From NCBI RefSeq assembly GCF_002531825.1, contig NZ_NWSX01000008.1, positions 124,001-188,000 of the forward strand: a DNA stretch of 64,000 nucleotides, read 5' to 3'. The notes below the pieces were generated by a model. That model searched no databases and was not told where the DNA came from. It saw nothing but the letters and a program-made list of their open reading frames with translations. A program made the translations under genes and the position numbers. Below, one piece after another: positions 8,940 through 18,141 of this stretch; position 1 is the stretch's first letter; each line of letters begins with the position of its first letter. This DNA is from Rhizobium sp. J15. Its GTDB lineage: Bacteria > Pseudomonadota > Alphaproteobacteria > Rhizobiales > Rhizobiaceae.

Positions 8940-9694
8940 GCGGGGTGCGATCGGCAGCAATGGCACAGAACAGAGATCAGGCGATGGCCCATAAGAATGC
9001 GACGACACCCCGCCTCGGAATCTCCAAGGCGCTTCTTGCCACGGCCCTCGTTTCGGCGGCCGTCCTTTCCGGATGCGCCGGCCCGCACGACCAGCTGACG
9101 ACCGGCGGCATCCCTGACGATTATCGCGCCCGCCATCCGATCATCGTCACCGAGGCGGAGCAGACGGTGGATATCCCCGTTGCCTCGACCGACCGCCGCC
9201 TGACCATCGCCCAGCGCGATCTCATCCGCGGCTTTGCCGCAAACTATATCTCACGCGCGTCGGGCCCGGTTTACGTCATGTCGCCGCAAGGCTCGCCCAA
9301 TTCGGCAGCGGCCTATCAGCTGCGCAATCAGGTCCGCGCCGAGCTGGCGGCGAGAGGGATCGCAAGCTCGAAGATCGTCAACACCTCCTATACCGCCGCC
9401 GGTGTCGGCGATGCGGCGCCTATCCGCCTGAGCTTTACCGGTACGACCGCGGTCACCACGCAATGCGGCCAGTGGCCCAAGGATATCTCCGACGATTTCA
9501 CCAACCAGAATTATTATAATTTCGGTTGCGCCTCGCAGAATAACCTCGCCGCCCAGATTGCCAACCCGGAAGACCTGATTGCGCCTCGCGGCATGACGCC
9601 GATCGATGCTCAGCGGCGCAACAACGCCATCCAGGAATATCGGACGACCACATCGACGATCGAAGACGTCGGCGACAGCAGCAGCGGATTCTGA
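8936..9694 (+). CDS. cpaD: Tad pilus lipoprotein CpaD
   Basis: This protein is up to 252 aa. A hydrophobic segment ends in the lipobox LSGC with Cys47, so it should be an outer-membrane lipoprotein assisting CpaC. The C-terminal region CGQWPKDI...NYYNFGCASQNNLAAQIANPEDL is diagnostic for CpaD. The chosen start overlaps the cpaC stop (ATGA), implying coupling. In-frame ATGs at 8960 and 8984 would give a more usual leader length, so the exact start is uncertain. It precedes cpaE by 14 bases. Confidence 0.92.
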   Translation: MSGVRSAAMAQNRDQAMAHKNATTPRLGISKALLATALVSAAVLSGCAGPHDQLTTGGIPDDYRARHPIIVTEAEQTVDIPVASTDRRLTIAQRDLIRGFAANYISRASGPVYVMSPQGSPNSAAAYQLRNQVRAELAARGIASSKIVNTSYTAAGVGDAAPIRLSFTGTTAVTTQCGQWPKDISDDFTNQNYYNFGCASQNNLAAQIANPEDLIAPRGMTPIDAQRRNNAIQEYRTTTSTIEDVGDSSSGF

Positions 9695-9708
9695 GACGGA
9701 ACGGGACG

Positions 9709-10986
9709 ATGAGCGCGATCGAATACGAAATCAGGAACCCGAGCGAGCTTCGCCACGCCGAGGAGGCGGTGCGCATGGCGGATCTGGAAAACATGCGGCC
9801 GCTGCCGCGCATCTCCGTTCACGCCTTCTGCGAGAGCGAAGCGCTGCAACATGTCATGGAGCGCTGCGCCAATGACCGGCGTATGGCGAAGGTCAGCTTG
9901 CGCATCACCAGCGGCGGCATAGCCGCTGCCGCCAACATGTTTTCAGGCGCCCCGACGCCGAACCTGATCATCCTGGAGACCAAGGCCAGTTCCGGAAGCC
10001 TGCTCGGCGAACTCGCGCCGCTCGCCGCCGTCTGCGATCCCAGCACCAAGGTCGTCATCGTCGGCTATTACAATGATATCGGGCTCTATCGCGAACTCAT
10101 CCGCAACGGCATTTCCGAATATATGGTCCAGCCGGTCGCCATGCCCGACATCCTGACGGCAATGGCTTCGATCTTCGTCGACCCCGAGGCCGAGCCGCTC
10201 GGCCGCAGCATCGCCTTCATCGGCTCGAAAGGCGGCACCGGCGCCTCGACCGTGGCGCATAACTGTGCCTTCGGCATTTCCAATCTCTTCTCCACCGAGA
10301 CGATCCTCGCCGATCTCGACCTGCCTTACGGCACGGCGAACATCGACTTCGACCAGGATCCGGCGCAGGGCATCGCCGAAGCGGTCTACGCGCCCGATCG
10401 TCTCGACGAAGTCTTCCTCGATCGCCTGCTGACGAAATGCTCCGAGCATCTGTCCCTGCTTGCGGCGCCCTCGCTGCTCGACCGCGCCTATGATTTCGAC
10501 GGCCAGGCCTTCCAGCCGGTGCTCGACGTCCTGCAGCGCAGCGCGCCCGTCACCGTGCTCGACGTTCCGCATGCATGGTCGGAATGGACCCGTTCGGTGC
10601 TGTCGAGTGTCGACGAGGTGGTTCTCTGCGCGGTGCCCGACCTCGCCAACTTGCGCAACGCCAAAAACATGCTGGACGCGCTGCGAAAGATGCGCCCGAA
10701 TGACAAGCCGCCGCATCTGGTCCTCAATCAGGTCGGCATGCCGAAGCGGCCGGAGATTTCCCCGTCGGACTTCTGCGAGCCGCTCGAGATCGACCCGATC
10801 GCCATCATTCCCTTCGACATCAACCTCTTCGGCAACGCCGCCAACAGCGGCCGGATGATTTCAGAGGTCGATCCGAAGTCGCCGACGGCGGAAACCTTTT
10901 CGCAGATATCGCATATCGTCACCGGCCGCGTCGCGATCAGGAAGGCGAAGAAGGGCGGCCTGCTTGGCCTCCTGAAGCGTAAGTAG
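9709..10986 (+). CDS. cpaE: Tad pilus localisation/assembly ATPase CpaE/TadZ
   Basis: This 425-aa protein has two parts. The N-terminal receiver-like domain (about 35-160) follows the CheY fold pattern without being a typical response regulator. The MinD/ParA-like domain (about 165-410) starts with the deviant Walker A FIGSKGGTGAST. CpaE/TadZ proteins place the Tad machine at the cell pole in Caulobacter and relatives; polar localisation here is inferred from the family. It sits between cpaD and cpaF with short spacers on both sides. Confidence 0.94.
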   Translation: MSAIEYEIRNPSELRHAEEAVRMADLENMRPLPRISVHAFCESEALQHVMERCANDRRMAKVSLRITSGGIAAAANMFSGAPTPNLIILETKASSGSLLGELAPLAAVCDPSTKVVIVGYYNDIGLYRELIRNGISEYMVQPVAMPDILTAMASIFVDPEAEPLGRSIAFIGSKGGTGASTVAHNCAFGISNLFSTETILADLDLPYGTANIDFDQDPAQGIAEAVYAPDRLDEVFLDRLLTKCSEHLSLLAAPSLLDRAYDFDGQAFQPVLDVLQRSAPVTVLDVPHAWSEWTRSVLSSVDEVVLCAVPDLANLRNAKNMLDALRKMRPNDKPPHLVLNQVGMPKRPEISPSDFCEPLEIDPIAIIPFDINLFGNAANSGRMISEVDPKSPTAETFSQISHIVTGRVAIRKAKKGGLLGLLKRK

Positions 10987-11008
10987 ACGAATAGAAAGAA
11001 GAAGCGGC

Positions 11009-12484
11009 ATGTTTGGAAAACGCGGAAACGAAGGTTTCGGAAAGGCCGGAGGCACGATCGCTCCTCCGCCGCCGGCTCCGGCCGCCGCCCCCGCGGCTTC
11101 CTCTCCTGCCGTCCTCGTCGAACCTTCGCGCGAACCCGCGCGCCAGCAGGTGACGCCGCCGCCGATGCAGGCGCCGCAGCGCAAGCGCCCGGTTCGCACC
11201 GACGAATATTACGACACCAAGGCGCAGGTCTTTTCCGCGCTGATCGACACGATCGATCTCTCGCAGCTTTCCAAGCTCGACGGCGAAAGCGCGCGCGAGG
11301 AAATCCGCGACATCGTCAACGACATCATCACCATCAAGAATTTTGCGATGTCGATCTCCGAGCAGGAAGAGCTGCTCGAGGATATCTGTAACGACGTCCT
11401 GGGTTACGGCCCGCTGGAGCCCTTGCTGGCGCGCGACGACATCGCCGACATCATGGTCAACGGCGCCGGCCAGACCTTCATCGAAGTCGGCGGCAAGACG
11501 ATCGAATCGGAAATCCGCTTCCGCGACAATGCGCAGCTTCTCTCCATCTGCCAGCGCATCGTCAGCCAGGTCGGCCGCCGTGTGGACGAATCGAGCCCGA
11601 TCTGCGACGCCCGCCTGCCCGATGGTTCGCGCGTCAACGTCATCGCACCGCCGCTGTCGATCGACGGGCCGGCGCTGACGATCCGCAAATTCAAGAAGGA
11701 CAAGCTGACGCTCGATCAGCTCGTCCGCTTCGGCGCGATCACCCCGGAAGGCGCGACCGTGCTGCAGATCATCGGGCGCGTGCGCTGCAATGTCATTATC
11801 TCGGGCGGTACGGGCTCGGGTAAGACGACGCTGCTGAACTGCCTCACCAATTACATCGACAGGGACGAGCGCGTCATCACCTGTGAGGATACGGCCGAAC
11901 TGCAGCTGCAGCAGCCGCATGTCGTGCGTCTCGAAACGCGCCCGCCGAACATCGAAGGCGAGGGCGAGATCACCATGCGCGATCTCGTCAAGAACTGCCT
12001 GCGTATGCGCCCCGAACGCATCATCGTCGGCGAAGTGCGCGGACCCGAAGTCTTCGACCTGCTGCAGGCAATGAACACCGGCCACGACGGCTCGATGGGC
12101 ACGATCCACGCCAACACCCCGCGCGAATGCCTGAGCCGTATCGAATCCATGATCGCCATGGGCGGCTTTACGCTGCCGGCAAAGACGGTGCGCGAGATCA
12201 TCTCCACCTCCGTCGACGTCATCATTCAGGCGGCGCGCCTTCGTGACGGTTCGCGCCGCATTACCCAGATCACCGAGGTGATCGGCATGGAAGGCGACGT
12301 CATCATCACCCAGGACCTGATGCGCTATGAGATCGAAGGCGAGGATGCGGGCGGCCGGCTGATCGGCCGGCACATGTCCACCGGCGTCGGCAAGCCGCAT
12401 TTCTGGGATCGCGCGCGTTATTTCAACGAAGAAAAGCGCCTTGCAGCCGCCCTCGACGCAATGGAAGCGAAAACCAAGGATTAG
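11009..12484 (+). CDS. cpaF: Tad pilus secretion ATPase CpaF/TadA
   Basis: This 491-aa cytoplasmic hexameric ATPase of the type II/IV secretion superfamily powers pilus assembly. A Pro/Ala-rich N-terminal linker (residues 15-60) is followed by the N-terminal domain and the motor. The Walker [10 protein letters not shown] is near residue 267, the Asp box CEDTAELQL near 292, Walker [17 protein letters not shown] near 332, and the His box [11 protein letters not shown] near 355. An AGAAAGAAG stretch precedes the ATG. Its stop lies five bases before the tadB start. Confidence 0.96.
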   Translation: MFGKRGNEGFGKAGGTIAPPPPAPAAAPAASSPAVLVEPSREPARQQVTPPPMQAPQRKRPVRTDEYYDTKAQVFSALIDTIDLSQLSKLDGESAREEIRDIVNDIITIKNFAMSISEQEELLEDICNDVLGYGPLEPLLARDDIADIMVNGAGQTFIEVGGKTIESEIRFRDNAQLLSICQRIVSQVGRRVDESSPICDARLPDGSRVNVIAPPLSIDGPALTIRKFKKDKLTLDQLVRFGAITPEGATVLQIIGRVRCNVIISGGTGSGKTTLLNCLTNYIDRDERVITCEDTAELQLQQPHVVRLETRPPNIEGEGEITMRDLVKNCLRMRPERIIVGEVRGPEVFDLLQAMNTGHDGSMGTIHANTPRECLSRIESMIAMGGFTLPAKTVREIISTSVDVIIQAARLRDGSRRITQITEVIGMEGDVIITQDLMRYEIEGEDAGGRLIGRHMSTGVGKPHFWDRARYFNEEKRLAAALDAMEAKTKD

Positions 12485-12488
12485 GGTG

Positions 12489-13496
12489 ATGTTCGGGTTC
12501 GATCCGATAGTCCTGGCAATCGTCGTGCTCGCCGCCGTCGCGGCGGCGGCGGTCGCCTATGCCCTGCTGTTTTCGCGGATCGAGGCCGACAAGAAATCGG
12601 CAAGCCGTATCAACCGCGTCAAATCGGCTGAAGTCGACCGGGTCAAGGTCAAGGCTGCCCGCGACCGCGTGCAGGAATTGTCGAAGCGCCGCAAGTCGGT
12701 GCAGGACAATCTGAAGGATCTGGAAAAGCGCCAGAACGAAAAGACCAAGAAGACCCTGTCGCTGAAATCCCGGCTGGTGCAGGCCGGCTTGTCGATCACG
12801 CTGACGCAGTTCTATCTCTTCAGCGCCATCTTCGCCTCGGTGCTGCTGCTCATGGCTTTCATCATCGGCGCGTCGTGGATGGTCCTGGCCGGCATCGCCG
12901 TCGTCGCCGGGCTCGGTCTGCCGCGCTGGATCGTCGGCTTCCTGATCAAGCGCCGCCAGAACAAGTTCCTCAACGAGTTCCCCAACGCACTCGACGTCAT
13001 CACCCGTTCGATCAAATCCGGCCTGCCGCTCAACGATGCGATCCGTCTCATCGCGACCGAAGGCGTAGAGCCGGTCAAGAGCGAGTTCCGTCGGGTCATC
13101 GAGGCGCAGCAGGTGGGACTGAGCATTCCCGACGCCTGCGCCCGCATGACGAACCAGATGCCGCTCCAGGAAGTCAACTTCTTCGCCATCGTCATCGCCA
13201 TTCAGTCCCAGGCCGGCGGCAATCTCTCGGAAGCGATCGGCAATCTCTCGAAGGTCCTGCGCGATCGCCGGAAGATGAAGGCCAAGGTTTCGGCGCTCTC
13301 CATGGAAGCCAAGGCATCGGCTGTTATCATCGGCGCTCTGCCTTTCATCGTCGCGAGCCTCGTCTACCTCACCTCGCCGAATTACATGATGGTGCTTTTC
13401 ACCGACCCTCGCGGCCATTTCATCATGGGCGTTTCGGCGATCTGGATGTCGATCGGCATTTTCGTCATGCGCAACATGGTCAATTTTGACATTTAG
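12489..13496 (+). CDS. tadB: Tad pilus inner-membrane platform protein TadB
   Basis: This 335-aa protein is of the type II secretion F family. An N-terminal membrane helix (residues 5-25) is followed by a Lys/Arg-rich, likely coiled-coil stretch (about 30-80), then two helices near 105-155. The T2SSF domain spans about 170-295 (NEFPNALDVITRSIKSGLPLNDAIR, then SQAGGNLSEAIGNLS), and a C-terminal helix pair follows. With TadC it forms the platform on which CpaF acts. The ATG at 12489 lies just after the cpaF stop; longer frames would overlap cpaF. Confidence 0.94.
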   Translation: MFGFDPIVLAIVVLAAVAAAAVAYALLFSRIEADKKSASRINRVKSAEVDRVKVKAARDRVQELSKRRKSVQDNLKDLEKRQNEKTKKTLSLKSRLVQAGLSITLTQFYLFSAIFASVLLLMAFIIGASWMVLAGIAVVAGLGLPRWIVGFLIKRRQNKFLNEFPNALDVITRSIKSGLPLNDAIRLIATEGVEPVKSEFRRVIEAQQVGLSIPDACARMTNQMPLQEVNFFAIVIAIQSQAGGNLSEAIGNLSKVLRDRRKMKAKVSALSMEAKASAVIIGALPFIVASLVYLTSPNYMMVLFTDPRGHFIMGVSAIWMSIGIFVMRNMVNFDI

Positions 13497-13511
13497 CGGG
13501 AAGGAAGCACC

Positions 13512-14498
13512 ATGTCGCAGGACCTTGCCGCAACGCTGACCAATCCGAGCATGCTGATTGCCGTTTTCGTCGCGATCGCGGTTTTCGCCACGTTTTACAC
13601 GATCGCCATTCCTTTCTTCGAGCGTGGCGATCTCAACAAACGCATGAAGGCCGTGTCGACCGAGCGCGAACAGATCCGCGCCCGCGAACGCGCCCGGATG
13701 AACGCGGAACCCGGCGTCGGCAAGGCGTCGCTGAGGACCCAGAACAGCCGCCCGGTCCGCCAGATCGTCGAGCGCTTCAACCTGCGCAAGGCGCTCGTCG
13801 ACGAGAATACGGTCAACAAGCTCAAGTCAGCCGGTTTCCGCTCGGAAAATGCTCTGAATACCTTCCTCGCGGCGCGTTTCCTGCTGCCCTTCCTTTTCCT
13901 GGCGCTTGCCGCCTTCTGGGTCTTCGGTCTCGGCGGGCTGGCCGATCGCGGCATGCCCATGCGCTTCTTGGCCGTCATCGGTATCGGATATCTCGGCTTC
14001 TATGCGCCGAACATCTATATCTCGAACCGCGTGACCAAGCGTCAGCATTCGATCAAGCGCGCCTGGCCGGATGCGCTGGATCTGATGCTGATCTGCGTTG
14101 AGTCCGGCATCTCGATCGAGGCGGCGATGCGCCGCGTGTCCGAAGAACTCGGGGAGCAGTCGCCGCCGCTCGCCGAGGAGATGGTGCTGACCACGGCCGA
14201 GCTCTCCTTCCTGCCCGATCGCCGCGTGGCGCTCGAAAATCTCGCCACGCGCACGCAGCTCGAGCTGGTGCGTTCGGTGACCCAGGCGCTGATCCAGGCG
14301 GACCGTTACGGCACCCCCATCGCGCAGGCTTTGCGCGTTCTCGCCCAGGAAGGCCGCGACGAGCGCATGAACGAAGCGGAAAAGAAGGCAGCCGCGCTGC
14401 CGCCGAAGCTGACGGTGCCGATGATCCTGTTCTTCCTGCCGGTGCTGATCGCCGTCATTCTCGGCCCGGCCGGCATCCAGGTGGCCGACAGGTTCTGA
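13512..14498 (+). CDS. tadC: Tad pilus inner-membrane platform protein TadC
   Basis: This 328-aa protein is the second T2SSF-domain platform protein. It has an N-terminal helix (residues 15-35), two helices near 115-165, the T2SSF domain (about 180-300, with WPDALDLMLICVESGISIEAAMRR and RYGTPIAQALRVLAQEGRDERMNEAEKKAAALPPK) and a final membrane helix. AAGGAAG is located before the ATG. It is the last gene of the plus-strand Tad operon. A GC-rich stem follows at 14508-14528. Confidence 0.94.
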   Translation: MSQDLAATLTNPSMLIAVFVAIAVFATFYTIAIPFFERGDLNKRMKAVSTEREQIRARERARMNAEPGVGKASLRTQNSRPVRQIVERFNLRKALVDENTVNKLKSAGFRSENALNTFLAARFLLPFLFLALAAFWVFGLGGLADRGMPMRFLAVIGIGYLGFYAPNIYISNRVTKRQHSIKRAWPDALDLMLICVESGISIEAAMRRVSEELGEQSPPLAEEMVLTTAELSFLPDRRVALENLATRTQLELVRSVTQALIQADRYGTPIAQALRVLAQEGRDERMNEAEKKAAALPPKLTVPMILFFLPVLIAVILGPAGIQVADRF

Positions 14499-14507
14499 CG
14501 GTTATTC

Positions 14508-14528
14508 CGGCGCCGCAAGCGGGCGCCG
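14508..14528 (+). terminator. GC-rich hairpin after tadC
   Basis: CGGCGCC (14508-14514) pairs perfectly with GGCGCCG (14522-14528) across a 7-nt loop, ten bases past the tadC stop. No T-tract follows, so it may be a 3' stabilising stem or a weak terminator. Confidence 0.35.
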
Positions 14529-14653
14529 CGACATCGAAGACCCAACCTGCGTGACCGGCGCCGGCATAGCTGATAGATAGGATGGATGATCACCGGCAGG
14601 CGCGGATGCACTCCAGCCCCCGGCTTTCATCCGGTCTCGAAAGAGAGGTTTCG

Positions 14654-15286
14654 ATGTCTTCCGCAGGCATTTTCATCAGCATCATGGCAGCCTTGATCGT
14701 CGGCGCGATGAGCCCGGGCCCGAGCTTCGTCGTCGTTTCCCGGATTGCCATCTCCCGTTCGAGGCTGGACGGGCTTGCGGCTGCGTTGGGCATGGGCGCC
14801 GGCGGCGTGGTTTTTGCCGTGCTGGCGCTCGCCGGTCTGACGGCGCTGCTGTCGCAGTTCGAATGGCTCTATGTGCTGCTCAAGGTCGCTGGCGGCGCCT
14901 ATCTTGTCTATATCGCCGTCAATATCTGGAAGGGTGCGGGCGAACCGCTCGAAGTTTCCGACGCCGTCAATGGCCATAGTGCCCCTCTGCGCAGCTTCGT
15001 GACCGCATTGCTGACGCAGCTCAGCAACCCGAAGACCATCATCGTCTATGCCAGCCTTTTTGCGGCATTGCTGCCGAGGGAAGTGCCGCTCGATCTGGTC
15101 GTCGCGCTGCCGCTCGGCGTCTTTGCGGTGGAGGCGGGGTGGTATTCGATCGTGGCGCTCGCCTTTTCGGCCCGCCATCCGCGACGGCTCTATCTCCACG
15201 CCAAGGGCTGGATCGACCGGGCCGCGGGCGCCGTCATGGGCGGCCTTGGCCTGCGTCTCATTCTTTCGGGCCTCAGCGTCCGCTGA
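14654..15286 (+). CDS. LysE/RhtB family amino-acid exporter
   Basis: This 210-aa polytopic inner-membrane protein has the LysE-superfamily start IVGAMSPGPSFVVVSRIAISRSRLDGLAAALGMGAGG. Internal helices and the LTQLSNPKTIIVYASLFAALLP motif near residues 118-138 follow. Members export amino acids or derivatives; the substrate cannot be read from sequence. The start at 14654 has AGAGAGG seven bases upstream, whereas the longer frame does not. It is a stranger within the Tad block, lying between tadC and the converging tadD. Confidence 0.9.
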   Translation: MSSAGIFISIMAALIVGAMSPGPSFVVVSRIAISRSRLDGLAAALGMGAGGVVFAVLALAGLTALLSQFEWLYVLLKVAGGAYLVYIAVNIWKGAGEPLEVSDAVNGHSAPLRSFVTALLTQLSNPKTIIVYASLFAALLPREVPLDLVVALPLGVFAVEAGWYSIVALAFSARHPRRLYLHAKGWIDRAAGAVMGGLGLRLILSGLSVR

Positions 15287-15293
15287 ACACTAT

Positions 15294-16130
15294 TTAGTTG
15301 GTATTGCCGCCATCCGCGGCGCCCGGCGTCTTGTCCTTGGCGGCGAGCTTTTGCCAGGAGTTCTGCTGCGAGAGCATGCTTCTGAGATAGGCGACGTTGG
15401 CATCGGCCTGCTGCGGCGAAAGTTCGCGCCGCGCGATCTGCTCGGCCTCGGGGAAGCGTCCCTGCAGGCCGACGACGAGGGCAAGATTCTGCCTGACGCG
15501 GCTGTCGGCGGTCGGCTGGCTGGCGGCGGACCGCAGATAGGTTTCGGCCGTGCGCAGGTCGCCGGTCAGCACGTAGGACATGCCGAGGTTGGACAGGATG
15601 GAGGGTTCGTTCGGCTGGATGTCGAGTGCGTCGCGATATCGCTTCCTGGCGTCGGTTGCCTTGCCCATCTGGTCGAGGATCGCGCCTTCGGCCGAGATCA
15701 GCCGCCAGTCCGGACGGTCGGGCGTCTGGGCGCGGCCGATCGTGTTGAGCGCCTGCTCGAACTGGCCGGCGGCGGCCTGCGCCTTGCCATAGGCGGCCAG
15801 GACGTTGCGGTCGCCGGGATTGGCGATCGCCACCTGCTGCATGACGGCGAGCGCCTGGGCATCGCGCCCGTTCATGCGCAGCAGATTGGCATAATTGACG
15901 CCGTTGACGGGATCGCGCGGGTTCTTCTCATAGGCCTGGCCGAGCCGGTCCGTCGCCGAGCGCAGCTCGGTCGCGTCCATCTCTTCGACCGGCTTGGTGA
16001 TCTTCGGCACCGAACCCGTCGTCATCCGGTCCTTGGTGGTCGAGCAGCCGGCAAGCGCCAGGACGACCAGCGATGCCGCGGCACCCTGCAGGATACGATT
16101 GGTGAATGTGGTGGTGAGCGAGGCAGGCAT
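15294..16130 (-). CDS. tadD: Tad pilus TPR lipoprotein TadD
   Basis: This 278-aa protein has a lipoprotein signal with lipobox LAGC at Cys29. About four to five tetratricopeptide repeats run from residue 70 to 240 (for example PSILSNLGMSYVLTGDLRTAETYLRSA). TadD-like lipoproteins act as pilotins or scaffolds for the Tad secretin. The start at 16130 has GGGAACG upstream; a longer frame to 16205 would extend into the regulatory inverted repeat region. It converges on the LysE gene with only seven bases between stops, and lies on the opposite strand from the main Tad operon. Confidence 0.9.
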   Translation of the reverse strand: MPASLTTTFTNRILQGAAASLVVLALAGCSTTKDRMTTGSVPKITKPVEEMDATELRSATDRLGQAYEKNPRDPVNGVNYANLLRMNGRDAQALAVMQQVAIANPGDRNVLAAYGKAQAAAGQFEQALNTIGRAQTPDRPDWRLISAEGAILDQMGKATDARKRYRDALDIQPNEPSILSNLGMSYVLTGDLRTAETYLRSAASQPTADSRVRQNLALVVGLQGRFPEAEQIARRELSPQQADANVAYLRSMLSQQNSWQKLAAKDKTPGAADGGNTN

Positions 16131-16215
16131 GACGCGTTCCCGGATTCCAAAAATCGGCGCCTGACCTCGAACGCGGAACAGGGAAAGGTTTGACGCAATC
16201 TTCACTCCAGCAATA

Positions 16216-16235
16216 GTCTGTTAACCCTAACAGAC
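16216..16235. promoter_or_regulatory. Perfect inverted repeat between tadD and the M17 peptidase gene
   Basis: GTCTGTTA-ACCC-TAACAGAC is an 8+4+8 perfect dyad in the 144-base divergent gap. It is placed so that a bound regulator could affect either gene. No known operator was recognised. Confidence 0.45.
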
Positions 16236-16274
16236 CGTTAAGGAGTGATTCCTGACGACCGCCGAAGGACAATC

Positions 16275-17666
16275 ATGGCCCCCTATCAGTTTATCGAGAG
16301 ACCGACCCCCTTCAACACGAAGGGCGGATCGACGCTGCCGATCTTTGCCGTCACCCCCGCCCATATCGAAACCGGCACGATCGATCCGATCGCGCTCGAC
16401 TGGGCGAAAAAGGCAGGGTTCAAGGCCGAAAGCGGATCGCTGCTGCTGATCCCCACGGCCGAAGGCCATCTTGGCGGCGCGCTTTACGGTCTCGGCATCA
16501 ATCCGTCCGAACTGCCTTACATCACCGGCAGGCTGGCGCGTGCGCTGCCGGCCGGCGACTGGCACATCGAGACCGCGCCGCTGACGGCAAATCGCCTGGC
16601 CCTCGGCTTCGGCCTCGGCAGCTATCGTTTCGACCGCTATAAATCCGAGAAATCGACGGCGGCGACGCTGATGATCCCCCGGGATGCCGACGCCGCCGAT
16701 ATCAAGCGCCAGCTCGCCGGCGTCTTTCTCGCCCGCGACCTCATCAATACACCGACCAACGATATGGGGCCGGAGCAGCTCGAAGCCGCTTTCCGCGGGC
16801 TCGCCCAGCATTACAAGGCGGAGATGTCGGTCATATCGGGCGATGATCTGCTCAAGCAGAATTTCCCGCTGGTCCACACCGTCGGCCGCGCCAGCGCCGA
16901 TGCGCCACGCCTTCTCGAATTGCGCTGGGGCAAGAAGGGCCATCGCAAGGTGACCCTCGTCGGCAAGGGCGTCTGCTTCGATACCGGCGGTCTCGACATC
17001 AAGCCAGCCGCCTCCATGCTGCTGATGAAGAAGGATATGGGCGGCGCGGCCAATGTCATGGGCCTTGCCCTGATGATCATGGACGCCAAGCTGAAGGTCG
17101 ATCTGCGCGTCATCGTCCCGGTCGTCGAAAATGCGATCTCGTCCAATGCCTTCCGTCCCGGCGACATCTACCGCAGCCGCAAGGGGCTGACCGTCCAGAT
17201 CGACAATACCGACGCCGAAGGCCGGCTGATCCTTGCCGACGCGCTTGCCTATGCCGACGAGGAGGAGCCCGACCTGCTGATCGACATGGCGACGCTGACG
17301 GGGGCTGCCCGCGTCGCGCTCGGCCCGGATCTGCCGCCCTTCTTCACCGACGACGCCAATCTGGCGCATGACCTGACCGAGGCGAGCCTCGAAACCGACG
17401 ATCCGATCTGGCGCCTGCCGCTCTACGCCGGCTACGAAAAGGATATCCGCACCAAATTCGCCGACCTGACAAACGCCCCGGCCGGCGGCATGGCGGGGGC
17501 GATTACGGCCGCACTCTTCCTCAAGCGTTTCGTCAGCAAGACGAAGAGCTGGGCGCATTTCGATATTTACGGCTGGGCCCAGTCCGAGCGGCCGCACTCA
17601 CCGGGCGGCGGCGAGGCGCAGGCGATTCGCGCGCTCTTCCACCATATTCGCCAGGCCGTGAGATAG
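16275..17666 (+). CDS. Leucyl aminopeptidase family protein (M17)
   Basis: This 463-aa cytosolic dimetal aminopeptidase removes N-terminal residues from peptides. The catalytic domain shows LVGKGVCFDTGGLDIKPAASMLLMKKDMGGAA (metal ligands Lys and Asp) and the family signature NTDAEGRLILADAL near residues 313-326. The N-terminal domain is shorter and more divergent than in PepA, resembling the PepB-like branch common in rhizobia. AAGGAC precedes the chosen ATG. It stands alone, divergent from tadD, and may feed on peptides imported by the ABC system at 19000-22600. Confidence 0.93.
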   Translation: MAPYQFIERPTPFNTKGGSTLPIFAVTPAHIETGTIDPIALDWAKKAGFKAESGSLLLIPTAEGHLGGALYGLGINPSELPYITGRLARALPAGDWHIETAPLTANRLALGFGLGSYRFDRYKSEKSTAATLMIPRDADAADIKRQLAGVFLARDLINTPTNDMGPEQLEAAFRGLAQHYKAEMSVISGDDLLKQNFPLVHTVGRASADAPRLLELRWGKKGHRKVTLVGKGVCFDTGGLDIKPAASMLLMKKDMGGAANVMGLALMIMDAKLKVDLRVIVPVVENAISSNAFRPGDIYRSRKGLTVQIDNTDAEGRLILADALAYADEEEPDLLIDMATLTGAARVALGPDLPPFFTDDANLAHDLTEASLETDDPIWRLPLYAGYEKDIRTKFADLTNAPAGGMAGAITAALFLKRFVSKTKSWAHFDIYGWAQSERPHSPGGGEAQAIRALFHHIRQAVR

Positions 17667-17697
17667 AGCGATCGTTAAAATTTTATTCACCCTGACA

Positions 17698-17720
17698 GGC
17701 GGCAGTTTCTGCCGCCCCTT
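17698..17720 (+). terminator. Probable terminator after the M17 peptidase gene
   Basis: An 8-bp perfect stem GGCGGCAG/CTGCCGCC (17698-17705 with 17709-17716) with a 3-nt loop lies about 30 bases after the stop. Only a short CCTT tract follows, so strength is uncertain. Confidence 0.5.
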
Positions 17721-17780
17721 GCATGTGCATGGCAACTGCCGGAAAATGGAACGCTAGCGTAACGATTTTCCGGAGGGGCC

Positions 17781-18131
17781 GTGCCGATCGAACTGACCGC
17801 CTCGCAGGCCCTGGGGCTCTGGCATGGCGTGGCGCTCGATCAGGTGCGCCACGATGACCGCGATTTGACGTTGCGCCAGATGGCGATCCTGCTGCATATT
17901 TATCTGGTGCCGCCGCCGCACACGGTACGCGGGCTTGCCGCCACGCTCGGCGTCACCAAGCCGGTCATTACCCGCGCGCTCGATACGATGGGCGAGATGG
18001 GCCTGGTCGATCGCGTGCGCGATGACGCCGACCGGCGCAACGTGATCATCAAGCGCACCGTCGGCGGCGCGCTTTATCTGGAAAAGCTCGGCGATCTCGT
18101 CCGCGATCAGGGTCGCAGACTGCCGATCTGA
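17781..18131 (+). CDS. Short MarR-family transcriptional regulator
   Basis: This 116-aa protein has a winged helix-turn-helix: TVRGLAATLGVTKPVITRALDTMGEMGLVDRVRDDADRRN (about residues 54-94), where the D-x-R-R wing is typical of MarR. It is shorter than the usual 140-150 aa because the C-terminal dimer helix is minimal. The start is GTG, with GGAGGGG directly upstream. It is followed ten bases later by the NlpC/P60 gene, so it probably regulates that gene or a shared promoter. The ligand is unknown. Confidence 0.85.
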   Translation: MPIELTASQALGLWHGVALDQVRHDDRDLTLRQMAILLHIYLVPPPHTVRGLAATLGVTKPVITRALDTMGEMGLVDRVRDDADRRNVIIKRTVGGALYLEKLGDLVRDQGRRLPI

Positions 18132-18141
18132 AAGGACACCG

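Noticed and set aside
10937..12400. Long minus-strand frame (487 codons) opposite cpaF
   Set aside because: It is the antisense shadow of a clear CpaF ATPase gene; the translation is His/Arg/Asp-rich without motifs, as expected for high-GC shadow frames.
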